A stretch of 64,000 nt of DNA, taken from Pseudomonas oryzihabitans (GTDB lineage: Bacteria; Pseudomonadota; Gammaproteobacteria; Pseudomonadales; Pseudomonadaceae). The stretch covers positions 1,516,001 to 1,580,000 of the forward strand of contig NZ_CP021645.1 in the NCBI RefSeq assembly GCF_006384975.1, written 5' to 3'. Positions 16,038-25,465 of the stretch are shown one piece after another; position 1 is the first letter of the stretch; each line of letters starts with the position of its first letter. The position numbers were made by a program, and so were the translations under genes. The notes beneath the pieces were generated by a model. The model saw only the letters and a list, made by a program, of their open reading frames with translations, was not told the origin of the DNA and searched no databases.

Positions 16038-17404
16038 CGGTAGTGCTCTTCGGCACCCTGCTGGGTCTGCTCAGCCTTGGCTTGCTGGCCAGTCCCTGGC
16101 CGTTCCTCGCGCCCCTGGCACTGTTCGGGCTGGCCGGGCTGGCCCTGCTGCTGCGACGTCCGGCCTTGGGCAGCGTGGCGCTCCTCGCCATGGTGCCTTT
16201 CGAGGACCTCGTTAGCGAAAGCTCGTACAGCGCCCCCAAACTGGTCGGCGGCGCCATGCTGGCGATCCTGATACTGCGCCTGGTCCTGCGCCAGAGCCCG
16301 CTTCGCGACCTGCGCAGCAATCTCTGGCGTCTGCTGATCCTGTTCCTGCTCTGCACCGCCTTGAGCCTGCTCTACAGCGAGCGACCGGACGCCTCGCTGG
16401 GCAATCTGCGCGAGCTGTTCATCGGCATGCTGCTGTTCCCCATCGCCCTGCTGACCCTCAGGGAATTCGACCTTTTCTGGCTGTGTCGGCTGGTAGCGTT
16501 CGGCGTGGCCACGACCTGCCTGCTGAGCCTGCTGAGCAAGAGCCACGAAGTGGGAGGACGAGCCATTGGTTTACTCAGCGATGCCAACTATTTCGCCCTG
16601 CTGATCGCGGTCGCCATACCACTGGCGGCCTTGTTGCTCCTGCATGAACGCCATACCAGCGCCAAACTGGTGTGGCTTCTCAGCCTGGTCCTGCTCTGCA
16701 CGGGCCTGGTCAAGACCGACTCGCGCTCGGGCCTGCTGGTGGCGACACTGGCCGCACTGATCGGCCTGTGGCATCACCGCCATCGCCTAGGCTGGCTGCG
16801 GCCGAAGCATTTCGGCTTCATCGTGCTGGGCGGCGCGATACTGCTGCCGACGATGGTAGCCGTGCTGCCCGCTTCTTATCTGGAGCGTATCGCCACCCTG
16901 AGTAGTCTCGGCGAGGGCATCAATCCCCAGGAAGACCCTTCACTCGGTCGGCGAGCCTCCTACATCACCGTGGGCGAGGCGATGATCGCCGCCAAGCCCT
17001 GGTTCGGCTCGGGTCCAGGAACCTTTCCCTATCATTATGCGACGACCGGATACGCCACCGCCTTCTCCATCGGGCTCGAAGTGCCGGAGCTCTTCCGCAG
17101 GGCGCACAACACCTATCTTGAGATCTTCAGCGAGTTCGGCGTCCCCGCCGGCCTGCTGTTCGTCGGCATGATCGTCATGGCCTTGAACAACTTCCGCTGT
17201 GCCAGTCGTGCCTGGTCTGCCCAAGGCCAACAGCGGCTGGGCGATCTCGCCATGCATCTGGGGCTGAGCCTGCTGGTGGTGAGCCTGTTCATGGCGTTCC
17301 TGAGCATTCCCAACCACAAGTATTTCTGGGCGCTGCTGGCGCTCTCCAGCGTCGTCCGCGATCAGGCCGAACGTCAGACGTCACAGGCGGGGCAGCCGAC
17401 ATGA
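16034..17404 (+). CDS. O-antigen ligase/polymerase-like membrane protein (Wzy-like)
   Basis: A 456-residue protein with about eleven hydrophobic segments and one large periplasmic loop (residues ~285-360) containing GSGPGTFPYHY, the typical Wzy_C/WaaL loop. It probably polymerises repeat units in the periplasm. The four-base ATGA overlap with the GT4 gene and the overlap with the next gene place it in the operon. Ligase versus polymerase cannot be decided from sequence; the EPS context favours polymerase. Confidence 0.87.
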   Translation: MTVVLFGTLLGLLSLGLLASPWPFLAPLALFGLAGLALLLRRPALGSVALLAMVPFEDLVSESSYSAPKLVGGAMLAILILRLVLRQSPLRDLRSNLWRLLILFLLCTALSLLYSERPDASLGNLRELFIGMLLFPIALLTLREFDLFWLCRLVAFGVATTCLLSLLSKSHEVGGRAIGLLSDANYFALLIAVAIPLAALLLLHERHTSAKLVWLLSLVLLCTGLVKTDSRSGLLVATLAALIGLWHHRHRLGWLRPKHFGFIVLGGAILLPTMVAVLPASYLERIATLSSLGEGINPQEDPSLGRRASYITVGEAMIAAKPWFGSGPGTFPYHYATTGYATAFSIGLEVPELFRRAHNTYLEIFSEFGVPAGLLFVGMIVMALNNFRCASRAWSAQGQQRLGDLAMHLGLSLLVVSLFMAFLSIPNHKYFWALLALSSVVRDQAERQTSQAGQPT

Positions 17405-18348
17405 GCCTGAGCATCGTGATACCGCTGTACAACGAGGCGCGCCACATCGAGCGAACCCTCATGGCCGTGGCCCAGGCGGCCAGCCGGGCCAAGCTGCAGC
17501 CGGAAATCCTGGTGGTCGACAACGGCTCCAGCGATAGCGGGCCCGCCCTGGCCCGGGCGCTCGGCGCCCAGGTAATCGACGGGCGCGGCCTGACTATCGC
17601 CGGGGTACGTAATCTGGGGGCTCGCCAGGCCCGCCATGCCGAATTGGCCTTTCTGGATGCCGACATCGAGGTTCCGCCTGACTGGCTGCTGATCTGGCAG
17701 CGGGAGCGCGCTGCCGGCGCTGATGCCTTCACCCTCGATTGCCTGGCGCCAAGCATAGCGCCCTGGTACGCCCGGGCCTGGCAACGACGCAGCCTGGGTA
17801 GCGCGAGACGACGCTGGCGCGCCTGGTTACCCACCCCCGCACTCTGCCTGTCGCGAGCTTGGTTCGAGCGGGTCGGCGGCTTCGACGAACAGTTGAACAC
17901 CGGTGAGGACAAGGATCTCGGCTTGCGCCTGCATACCCTTGGTGCAAAGCAGTTGGCCATCCCCGAGCCCGTTGTCTGGCATTGGGGCTACGAGGCGTCC
18001 TGGCGCGAATGGCTAGGTAAGGAACTGTGGCGCCAGAGCGGTCACCTGGCCGGGCAGCGGGCCAGCCTTGGCCTATGGCGCTTTTCCCTGCTGTGCCTGT
18101 TCGCTGCGGGTTGCTCGTTACTGGCGCTGATCGGGTTGCTGCTGGGCTCACCCTTAGCCCTGGCCGGTGGCCTGAGCGGCGTGCTGCTCCTGCCCCTGGC
18201 TCTGGCCTTGCGCCAGACCCTGCGCCAGGGACAGCTCCTGCTGGTGCTGCAGCTCTGGCTGCTGCATGGCATACGCCTTCATCTGGGGGCTGCGGCAGCA
18301 CTATTACAGCTATTCAACCTAAGGATAGGGAGGCCGCGTCGTGGCTGA
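17401..18348 (+). CDS. Glycosyltransferase family 2 with C-terminal membrane helices
   Basis: A 315-residue GT-A enzyme. The N-terminus has SIVIPLYNEARHIERTL, ILVVDNGSSDSG and a DxD-like LDADIEVP motif, followed by the acceptor-side NTGEDKDLGLR. Two or three hydrophobic segments at ~225-300 anchor it to the membrane. Overlaps the Wzy-like gene by four bases. Confidence 0.88.
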   Translation: MSLSIVIPLYNEARHIERTLMAVAQAASRAKLQPEILVVDNGSSDSGPALARALGAQVIDGRGLTIAGVRNLGARQARHAELAFLDADIEVPPDWLLIWQRERAAGADAFTLDCLAPSIAPWYARAWQRRSLGSARRRWRAWLPTPALCLSRAWFERVGGFDEQLNTGEDKDLGLRLHTLGAKQLAIPEPVVWHWGYEASWREWLGKELWRQSGHLAGQRASLGLWRFSLLCLFAAGCSLLALIGLLLGSPLALAGGLSGVLLLPLALALRQTLRQGQLLLVLQLWLLHGIRLHLGAAAALLQLFNLRIGRPRRG

Positions 18349-19474
18349 ATGGATCTTCTGGTCGAGCGTGGCCATCCCCCTCTATGCCTACCTCGGCTTT
18401 CCCCTGGCGATCACCCTGTGCGGCTGGCTGACTCCGCGGCGGCCCAGGTCTATCGCTCCGCCGCTCAGGGTCAGCGTAGTGATCGCCGCGCACAACGAGG
18501 CACGCCACATCGAGGCCAAGCTCGCCAGCCTGCTGACCCAGACCTATCGTCCCGCAGCGCTCGAAATCCTGGTCGCCAGCGATGGTTCCACGGACGCCAC
18601 CGTGGCCATGGCGCGAGCCGTGGCGGACGACCGGGTGCGGGTACTGGACCTGCCCCGGGTCGGCAAGGCGGCGGCGCTCAATGCCGCCGTGACCGCGAGT
18701 AGTGGTGAGATCCTGGTGTTCACCGATGCCGACAATCGCTGGGCACCGACCACCCTGGCCGAGTTGCTCGGACCGCTGGCGGATCCGCAGGTAGGCGCCT
18801 GCGGCGGCAATCTCCGCATCCTCCAGACCGGTACCGGCCTCAGCCTGGGCGACAGCCTGTATCGGCGCTACGAAGGCTGGTTGCGCGAGGCCGAGGATCG
18901 CCTCGGCTGCACGGTGGCGGTCGACGGTGCCCTGCTGGCCTTGCGCCGCGAGTTGTTCAGCCCGGTACCGGCCGACGTCAACGACGATTTCTTCCTCAGC
19001 ACCTGCGCACCGGCGGCTCACCGGCGCATCGCCTACGTGGACGCTGCCCGGGTCCTCGACCAGGGCGTCGACGCCCCGGAGCGCCAGTTCCGTCGTCGCC
19101 TGCGCGTCACCGTCGGTGGCCTGCAGAGCCTGGCGCAACGCAAGGCCCTGCTCAATCCCTGGCGATATGGGCGCTATGCCCTGGCGCTGATCAGCCACAA
19201 GCTCCTACGCCGCCTGGCGCCCCTCGCCCTACTGCCGTTGCTACTGAGCAACCTGCCACTGCTCGCCTCGCCCTTCTATCAACTGACCCTGGCGGGCCAA
19301 TTGCTGGCCTATGGCGGCGCCCTGTTGGGCCTGCTGGATCGAGGCGGGCGCCTGCCACGCCCCTTTCGCCTGGCCGCCTTCCTGCTGGTCACCCTGGCCG
19401 GCATGACGGTAGGCCTCCTGCAATTCCTCGCCGGACGGCGCTATACATTGTGGAATCCGGAGCAGAACCGCTGA
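18341..19474 (+). CDS. Processive-type glycosyltransferase family 2 membrane protein
   Basis: A 377-residue GT2 enzyme: an N-terminal membrane helix, then VSVVIAAHNEARHIEAKL, ILVASDGSTDAT, the DxD motif FTDADN, and a C-terminal group of about three helices. The usual QxxRW is not obvious; the matching region is QFRRRLRVTVGGLQ. GTG start at 18341 after a purine-rich AGGATAGGGAGG, overlapping the previous gene by eight bases. Confidence 0.88.
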   Translation: MAEWIFWSSVAIPLYAYLGFPLAITLCGWLTPRRPRSIAPPLRVSVVIAAHNEARHIEAKLASLLTQTYRPAALEILVASDGSTDATVAMARAVADDRVRVLDLPRVGKAAALNAAVTASSGEILVFTDADNRWAPTTLAELLGPLADPQVGACGGNLRILQTGTGLSLGDSLYRRYEGWLREAEDRLGCTVAVDGALLALRRELFSPVPADVNDDFFLSTCAPAAHRRIAYVDAARVLDQGVDAPERQFRRRLRVTVGGLQSLAQRKALLNPWRYGRYALALISHKLLRRLAPLALLPLLLSNLPLLASPFYQLTLAGQLLAYGGALLGLLDRGGRLPRPFRLAAFLLVTLAGMTVGLLQFLAGRRYTLWNPEQNR

Positions 19475-19475
19475 C

Positions 19476-20471
19476 ATGATTCCCCAGGCATTGCTCAAGC
19501 AATTGATCGGCGGGCTCTATCTGGCGACCCTGGCCCGTCGACAGCTCCGCGCGTCCGGCACCATTCTCATGCTGCACCGGGTGGTGGCCGACGACCCGCT
19601 GGCCAGTCCGCCGCATCGCGCGGCGCTGTGCCTGGGCCTACCCACCTTCGCCCGCCTGCTGGACTGGATCGGCATGCATTTCGACTGCGTGCCCCTGGAA
19701 GAGCTGCTGCAACCGGGCGTTGGCCGACGCCCCCGCCTCGCCCTCACCTTCGACGATGGCTGGCGCGACAACGCCGAGCTCGCCTTTCCGCTGCTGCGCC
19801 AGCACTCGCTGCCTGCCAGCATCTTCCTGTCGACCGATCACATCGGCAGCGGCAAGCCGTTCTGGTGGGAGGCCATCGGCGAATTGCTCTGGCAAGCGCC
19901 CGCTAGCCATGCCGCCAGCCCCTTGCTCGCACGGCTCGCCGAACTCGACCTCAGGGCTCCCGCGCGACTCCTGCAAACAGATCCCAGCCAGACCCGTAGC
20001 CTGCTGCTAGGCAACTACCTGGCGCAGCTCAAGCAGCTGCCCCCCGCGCGGCTGGATGAATTGGCAGCCCTGTGTCCACCCTCCGCCCAGCCCCATGGCC
20101 TGGACTGGGAACAGGTGCGCCTGCTGGAGCGGTCGGGACTGGTGCGCTTCGGGCCCCATGGCGCGGCGCATGCCATCCTCACCCAACTGACACCCGCCGC
20201 CGCCCAGCTCGATCTGCGCCGCTCCCAGCAAACCCTGGCCACGGAATGCGCTCAGCCTTTGCCGATCTACTGCTATCCCAATGGCGACCACGACGCCAGG
20301 GTACGGGAGGCGATTTCCCAGTTGGGCTATCGCTTCGCCCTGGGCACGGCGCCCGGCCTGGTGAGACCGCACAGCCCTCCCCTGGCATTGCCGCGGATCG
20401 ACGTCGGCCAGGTCACGGCCCAGCGTCCGGGGCGCTTTGGCTGGCGCCTGCTCAAGGCGGCCCGGCAATGA
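19476..20471 (+). CDS. Polysaccharide deacetylase family protein
   Basis: A 331-residue NodB-homology protein with the catalytic TFDDGWRDNAELAFPLL and metal-site STDHIGSG motifs. It likely removes acetyl groups from N-acetyl sugars of the EPS or its precursor. No clear signal peptide, so it may act on lipid-linked units in the cytoplasm. Starts one base after the previous stop, and its stop overlaps the flippase start. Confidence 0.87.
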   Translation: MIPQALLKQLIGGLYLATLARRQLRASGTILMLHRVVADDPLASPPHRAALCLGLPTFARLLDWIGMHFDCVPLEELLQPGVGRRPRLALTFDDGWRDNAELAFPLLRQHSLPASIFLSTDHIGSGKPFWWEAIGELLWQAPASHAASPLLARLAELDLRAPARLLQTDPSQTRSLLLGNYLAQLKQLPPARLDELAALCPPSAQPHGLDWEQVRLLERSGLVRFGPHGAAHAILTQLTPAAAQLDLRRSQQTLATECAQPLPIYCYPNGDHDARVREAISQLGYRFALGTAPGLVRPHSPPLALPRIDVGQVTAQRPGRFGWRLLKAARQ

Positions 20472-21769
20472 AGGGCTATCGCGCTGACCTGCTGTTCAGC
20501 CTGGCGACCCGGCTGGCCAGCATCATCTTGCGCCTGGCCCGTAACGTTCTGTTGGCCCGGCTGCTGGGCCCGGCGGATCGGGGCCTTTTCGCCCTGCTCA
20601 ACTCCCTGCCGGACCTGATCGCCGCGGCCACCAGTGGCGGCCTGAACACTGCCATCGGGGTCCAGGCCGCCCAGCAACGCTGTCTCGGCTTGCTGCTCAG
20701 CCAACTGCTGGTCTTCGGCTGCCTGCTCGCCACCGGGGCGACCCTGGTCGGCATCGTCCTCCTGCGTCACTTCGGCCTGGAACTCGATGTGGTCAGGCAA
20801 CTCGGCCTGACGATCTGGCTACTGCTCCTGGCGACCCCCTTGACGGTGCTCAAAGGCGGCCTGCTGACCCTGCACAATGCCAGCGGTGGCGTAACGGCCT
20901 TCAACAGCCTGCGCCTACTCGAATCCAGCTTACCGCTGATCTTGCTACTGGCGCTGTGGCTGGTATGGCGCGATCAGCCGCTCCTGGCAGCGTTGGCCAG
21001 TTGGCTGCTCGGTCTGTCGGTGGTGGCGCTGGTGGGCTGGGCCTGGCTGACCCGGAGCGGCGCAGCGCGGCCACGCTGGCAGCCGGGCAGCGCCCGGGAG
21101 CTGCTCAGCTTCAGCGGACGTAGCCATCCCGACGTGCTGTTCCGGCAGCTCCTGCTGCGCGCCGACTACCTGCTTATCGCCAGCCTGCTGGGCAGCAGCG
21201 CGGTCGGTCAGTACGCTATGGCCACGGCCGCCGTGGAATTGCTGCTGATCGTGCCGGAAGCCGTGACCACGCCCTTGATGAAGCGCCTGCTGCAACAGGA
21301 GCAGGGAATCGAGACCCTTACCCCACTGGCGTTGCGCCTGACCGCCAGTGTGATGCTGCTGGCCTGTCTGGTCCTGGCGGCGCTAGGCGAGGTCCTGATC
21401 CGGTTGCTGTTCGGGGCGGCCTATCTACCGGCCTATCCCGCCTTGCTAGCCCTGCTGCCCGGGGTGTTCGCCCTGTGCTACGCCAGCATCCTGCGGCTCG
21501 ACCTGCTGGGCAAGGGGCACCCCGGACGCCTGTCCCTGCTGCTGGGGTTGGCGGCGCTACTCAATCTGGCCGTCAACCTGGTGCTCATCCCGCGCCTGGG
21601 CATCGTCGGCGCGGGCCTGGCCTCCTCGCTCGCCTATCTGCTCGCCACGCTGGGCATGCTGGTGCTGTTCTGCCGCCTGAGCCATACCCCTTGGCAGCGG
21701 ACGTTGTTGCTATTACCGAGCGATCTGCACCTGCTGCGTCGGCTATGGCGCGAACGGAGAACCGGATGA
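20468..21769 (+). CDS. Wzx-like lipid-linked oligosaccharide flippase
   Basis: A 433-residue MATE/MOP-superfamily membrane protein with about twelve helices, opening with RADLLFSLATRLASIILRLARN. It would move the undecaprenyl-linked repeat unit across the inner membrane before Wzy-type polymerisation. Start ATG 20468 overlaps the deacetylase stop; the long in-frame extension upstream is a shadow of that gene. Confidence 0.9.
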   Translation: MKGYRADLLFSLATRLASIILRLARNVLLARLLGPADRGLFALLNSLPDLIAAATSGGLNTAIGVQAAQQRCLGLLLSQLLVFGCLLATGATLVGIVLLRHFGLELDVVRQLGLTIWLLLLATPLTVLKGGLLTLHNASGGVTAFNSLRLLESSLPLILLLALWLVWRDQPLLAALASWLLGLSVVALVGWAWLTRSGAARPRWQPGSARELLSFSGRSHPDVLFRQLLLRADYLLIASLLGSSAVGQYAMATAAVELLLIVPEAVTTPLMKRLLQQEQGIETLTPLALRLTASVMLLACLVLAALGEVLIRLLFGAAYLPAYPALLALLPGVFALCYASILRLDLLGKGHPGRLSLLLGLAALLNLAVNLVLIPRLGIVGAGLASSLAYLLATLGMLVLFCRLSHTPWQRTLLLLPSDLHLLRRLWRERRTG

Positions 21770-23676
21770 AAGCCTTGTTGCTGAGTAGCCTGGCCCTGTG
21801 GCTGGGCGGCGCCCAGGCGGCGTCGATGTCCTGGCAGGAGCTGCGCTCCGGGAACCTCTATCTGCAGACCGCCACGGGCGATGCCTTGACGGTCGACTGG
21901 CGGCCGGCCTGGCAGGCAGCGGCCAATCGCGAGCAGCTCTATCTGCTGGATGGGTCTGGCCACCTGCAGCAGCAACTGGATATCGCCGCCGACCAGACCC
22001 GTGGCTCGGCTCGGCTGGCCCTCCCCGCCAGTCCGCTGGATTATCGCTTCGATGTGCCGGGCTATAGCTTTCGCAATTACCGCCTTACCCACGACGCCGC
22101 CACCAAGGCGCAGTTCGAGCCGGCGAAGTTGCATCTGACCGCCGATGTCGCACCCGGTGTCGAACTGTACTTCAAGGTCGGCGCGGGCGAGCACGCCGTG
22201 CTGAATGGCAAATACCAGGGCGGCGTCGAGGCATTGGTGGTCCAGCCGCAGAACGGTGTGACCGGCGCGCGCCTGCCACTGCAGCGCCATGCGCGCTACC
22301 GCGACTTCGACCGGCTCGAACTCCCGGTTGCCGCCCAGGATCGGGTCTTCAAATTGCGATTGATCGGCTCCGGCAAGGTCTCCTTCTGGCTGGATGGCAC
22401 CGCCAATCTCTTCGCTCAGGACCCGGCCCAGCTGCACCCGTTGCAGCAGGCACCTGGTCAGGTCGATTTACGCCTGCGTCAGGACTCTCCCGGCCCCACG
22501 CCTCGCCTGGGCGTTGGCTTGCCCTATGCTCAGATACCACCCCCCTTGCGTAAGGACTTCGCCGATCTAGGGGTTCAAGGCGCGGGCCTGTATAGCTTCG
22601 CCGATGTCCTCAACCGCGCACCTCAGCGAGAGCTAGAGGTACGCCAGGACTATCGCCAGCGCTTCGGTCTGGATTTCGACGTCACCCTGCTCGCCTCTTC
22701 AGGCCGGCAAGCCGTGTTGGAGGCCGATCCACAGACCGGGCTCGCCCTGACGAGATGGTTGGAAGACACGCGCGCCCTAAAGGGTGGCCTGCACTATCTC
22801 AGCTTCGCCGACGAACCCAATCTCAACTATCCCAGCTATGCGGCCTTTTCCCGCTACTTCGGCGCCATGCTGAGCCAGGTCAAGGCGATACCCTGGGCGC
22901 ACGCGGTCGGAGTGCGCATCGCCATGCCGGCCAGCGCGCAATTCATCAACGGTCCCTTTTGCGACGATGCCGCCAGCCGCCGTGGCCTGGATTGGGCCCG
23001 GTCGCTGCTCAAAGAGCATGGCCCCGACATCGATGCCATCGCCTGGCACCGGTGGATGCTCCGTGACCTCCTCGCCACCCGCCGCTATCGGGACGAGATT
23101 CAGGCTGCGGCGGAGCTCGTCGGCCGGGACGACCAGGGTCGCCCACGCAAGGCCCTGCTGCTCGACCAGACCAATATCTCCAGCGGCGACAGCCTGAGCC
23201 CCTACGAGCAGGACACCTGGTACGCCGCCCAGTGGTGGGCAGCGGTCGCCATCGCCAGCGGCCAGGATGGCTTGCTGAGCCTGGTCAGCTGGTTCCAGCT
23301 CGCCGACGAGGATGACTATCCCAAGGGCCTCTGGCACAACACCGGCACCAGTTTCGCGGCCAAACCGATCGGTCGGGCCTGGACCTTCGTCCGGCAACAC
23401 TGGCTGGAGCGGGTGGTGGGCCTGGACAACGACGCCTTCGAGGTGGATGCCTTGGCCATGAGTGTCCCACATCGGCAGGGCATCGTCGGGGTGAACAAGG
23501 CGCAGCGTCTACAACAGGTGACCCTGGCCCCTGCCCCTCCCCATTGCACCAGCGCTACGTTGGAACTGTTGCTGCCAGAAGGTCCGCAGCGGTCCGCCGT
23601 TTCCTGCACGGCGGAGCGTTTGACCTTCGAGCTACCGCCGAACGCCCTCTTCTCGCTCGACTGGAGTACCCCGTGA
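21766..23676 (+). CDS. Secreted glycosidase-like TIM-barrel protein of the EPS operon
   Basis: A 636-residue protein with a signal peptide (first ~20 residues, ending AQAAS). The N-terminal ~260 residues look like a beta-rich carbohydrate-binding region. From ~265 the pattern is a clan GH-A barrel: PYAQIPPPLRKDFADLGV, then FADEPN at residues 347-352, where E350 fits the acid/base of an 'NEP' motif, then WFQLADEDD. Where the nucleophile Glu would be expected the sequence reads LDQTN (Q468), so activity is uncertain. EPS operons often carry such a periplasmic hydrolase (PslG is one example). Overlaps its neighbours by four bases on both sides. Confidence 0.72.
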   Translation: MKALLLSSLALWLGGAQAASMSWQELRSGNLYLQTATGDALTVDWRPAWQAAANREQLYLLDGSGHLQQQLDIAADQTRGSARLALPASPLDYRFDVPGYSFRNYRLTHDAATKAQFEPAKLHLTADVAPGVELYFKVGAGEHAVLNGKYQGGVEALVVQPQNGVTGARLPLQRHARYRDFDRLELPVAAQDRVFKLRLIGSGKVSFWLDGTANLFAQDPAQLHPLQQAPGQVDLRLRQDSPGPTPRLGVGLPYAQIPPPLRKDFADLGVQGAGLYSFADVLNRAPQRELEVRQDYRQRFGLDFDVTLLASSGRQAVLEADPQTGLALTRWLEDTRALKGGLHYLSFADEPNLNYPSYAAFSRYFGAMLSQVKAIPWAHAVGVRIAMPASAQFINGPFCDDAASRRGLDWARSLLKEHGPDIDAIAWHRWMLRDLLATRRYRDEIQAAAELVGRDDQGRPRKALLLDQTNISSGDSLSPYEQDTWYAAQWWAAVAIASGQDGLLSLVSWFQLADEDDYPKGLWHNTGTSFAAKPIGRAWTFVRQHWLERVVGLDNDAFEVDALAMSVPHRQGIVGVNKAQRLQQVTLAPAPPHCTSATLELLLPEGPQRSAVSCTAERLTFELPPNALFSLDWSTP

Positions 23677-24353
23677 CTAGGCTACTGGAGTTCTTCTCTC
23701 GCCTGCGCCGTAAAGGCCTACTCGGCAGTCTGCGCGTGCTGGGTGAACGCCTCGGCTGCTATTGCTGGACGGTCGTGCTGCTCGAGCGTGACCTGGTACC
23801 ACCCAAGGAGCACCGCCGCCGTCAGGACCTTCGGGTAGTGGAGATAACCCCCGACCTGTTGCCCGCCGTAAGCGAGGAATTCAACCATTACGGCGACAAT
23901 CTCACGGCGCTGATGGAAGGGGGCTATATCGGCTATGCGATCCTGACCCCCCAGGACCAGGTCGCTGGCATGACGTGGGTCACCGACAAGGACTACTACG
24001 ACGATCAACTCTATCGCTGCCTCGTGCCTGTACCAACCGCCTGTGTCTACCAGTTCGCCGGAGAAATCGCGCCAGCCTATCGTCGAACCGGAGCCGTAGT
24101 GGTCTTGCTGGACGGCGTCTGGCGAGCACAACGCCAAAGGGGCATGACGCGGACGCGAGCCTTGGTCAACCGGCGCAACCTGCCAGCACTAAAGCTGCAT
24201 GTCGGCCTGGATTTCCAGGAGCTGGGCCAGGAAGTCCAGGTCTTTTGCCTGTTCGGCTGCCTCCACTATCATCGCTGGCGGCGCTACCAGGTTCCTTCCC
24301 TCGCACACGTGCGACGTGCAGGGCGCCTATCCGCCGAGCGCTCGGAAACATGA
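23673..24353 (+). CDS. GNAT-like acetyltransferase of the EPS operon
   Basis: A 226-residue protein. The segment CVYQFAGEIAPAYRRTGAVVVLLDGVW and the following RALVNRRNLPALKLHVGLGF-like region match the acetyl-CoA-binding part of GNAT enzymes. It could O- or N-acetylate the polymer or an intermediate. GTG 23673 overlaps the preceding stop (GTGA), and its own stop overlaps the next ATG. No membrane segment. The acceptor is unknown. Confidence 0.72.
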   Translation: MTRLLEFFSRLRRKGLLGSLRVLGERLGCYCWTVVLLERDLVPPKEHRRRQDLRVVEITPDLLPAVSEEFNHYGDNLTALMEGGYIGYAILTPQDQVAGMTWVTDKDYYDDQLYRCLVPVPTACVYQFAGEIAPAYRRTGAVVVLLDGVWRAQRQRGMTRTRALVNRRNLPALKLHVGLDFQELGQEVQVFCLFGCLHYHRWRRYQVPSLAHVRRAGRLSAERSET

Positions 24354-25465
24354 CCATCCGCTGCCATTGGAGCCGCACCCTCGCTCCTGCTGACCTATCA
24401 CCTGCGGCCTATGAGGAGCTGTTAGGGCGCCTACCCCATGCCACCCCCTTCAACCGCCTCTCCTGGTTGCAGGGTGCGGCGGTGGCCTTACCGCCCGGAG
24501 CCGAGCTGCAGATCCTGCAGATATGGCAAGGGGAGCGGCTGGTGGGATGCCTGCCGCTGGTAAGGCAGCGGGAAAAGCGCCTGGGTATCCGGTGGACAAT
24601 CCTGCGCCATCTGGGCTATCCGCTCAGTGATCGCCTGGCCCTGGCGCTGGATCCAACAGTCCCCGACGCGACACGGGCCGCCTATGCCGAAATCCGGAGA
24701 CATCTGCCCCACGACCTGCTCGAACTCGATGAGCTGACAGTGGTGGACGAGCCGATCTTCAAGCTCTGGCAGGCGTCGGCGGCCCAAGCCCGGATACGCC
24801 TCAATTGCCGGGTGCCCGTTCACCGCATCCAGCCGCAAGATGCCGCAGAACCCTCAGGCCCCGTGCGCTACAAACTGCGCCGGGCCAGACGCCGCTGCGA
24901 AGAACTGGGCGCCAGGGTCCAGCGCGTCGCGCCGACCGCTGACACCTGGCCAGCACTAGCCGAACGCCTGCAAGAGGTCGAGGCGCTGAGCTGGAAAGGT
25001 ACGGACGGCGTCGGCATCTTTTCCGGCCACCTACGGCAACGCTGGATGACAGCAGCCCTCTCCGGACTCGCCGACGAGGACCGCTTGCGCGTGCTACTAC
25101 TGGAGCATCAGGGCAACTGCCTCAGCTATCGACTCGGCTTCCTGCAAGACGGTCGCCTGTACGACTACAACCTCGCCTTCCATCCGGACTACGCGGCCCT
25201 GGGCAGCGGTCGACTGCTACTGGACGAATGGCTGCGCTGGGGGCTGGAGGCCGACTGGGAGTGGGTCGACGCTTCACGGGTGAGCCTGCACAACTCCAGT
25301 CACCAACTGCACGAGCGCCAGACCGACAGCTGCGAGCACTGGCGTTGGAGTCTCTACAGCCGAAGCGCCAAGGGCCTTCTCCTGGCCCTGCTCACCAGCG
25401 GCTGGCAACTGTTCAAGCGCGTACGGCACCGCCTCCGCACGCGCGCCAAGACACCGGAGGCCTGA
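24350..25465 (+). CDS. CelD/BcsL-like GNAT domain protein (FemAB-like fold)
   Basis: A 371-residue protein of the acetyltransferase type often annotated as 'involved in cellulose biosynthesis'. The N-terminal FNRLSWLQGAA and LVGCLPLVRQ are typical; the C-terminal GNAT part has SWKGTDGVGIF and LVDGRLYDYN-like segments. It is basic at the C-terminus and cytoplasmic. With the preceding gene it makes two GNAT-type modifiers in one EPS operon. Overlaps its upstream neighbour by four bases. Confidence 0.78.
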   Translation: MTIRCHWSRTLAPADLSPAAYEELLGRLPHATPFNRLSWLQGAAVALPPGAELQILQIWQGERLVGCLPLVRQREKRLGIRWTILRHLGYPLSDRLALALDPTVPDATRAAYAEIRRHLPHDLLELDELTVVDEPIFKLWQASAAQARIRLNCRVPVHRIQPQDAAEPSGPVRYKLRRARRRCEELGARVQRVAPTADTWPALAERLQEVEALSWKGTDGVGIFSGHLRQRWMTAALSGLADEDRLRVLLLEHQGNCLSYRLGFLQDGRLYDYNLAFHPDYAALGSGRLLLDEWLRWGLEADWEWVDASRVSLHNSSHQLHERQTDSCEHWRWSLYSRSAKGLLLALLTSGWQLFKRVRHRLRTRAKTPEA

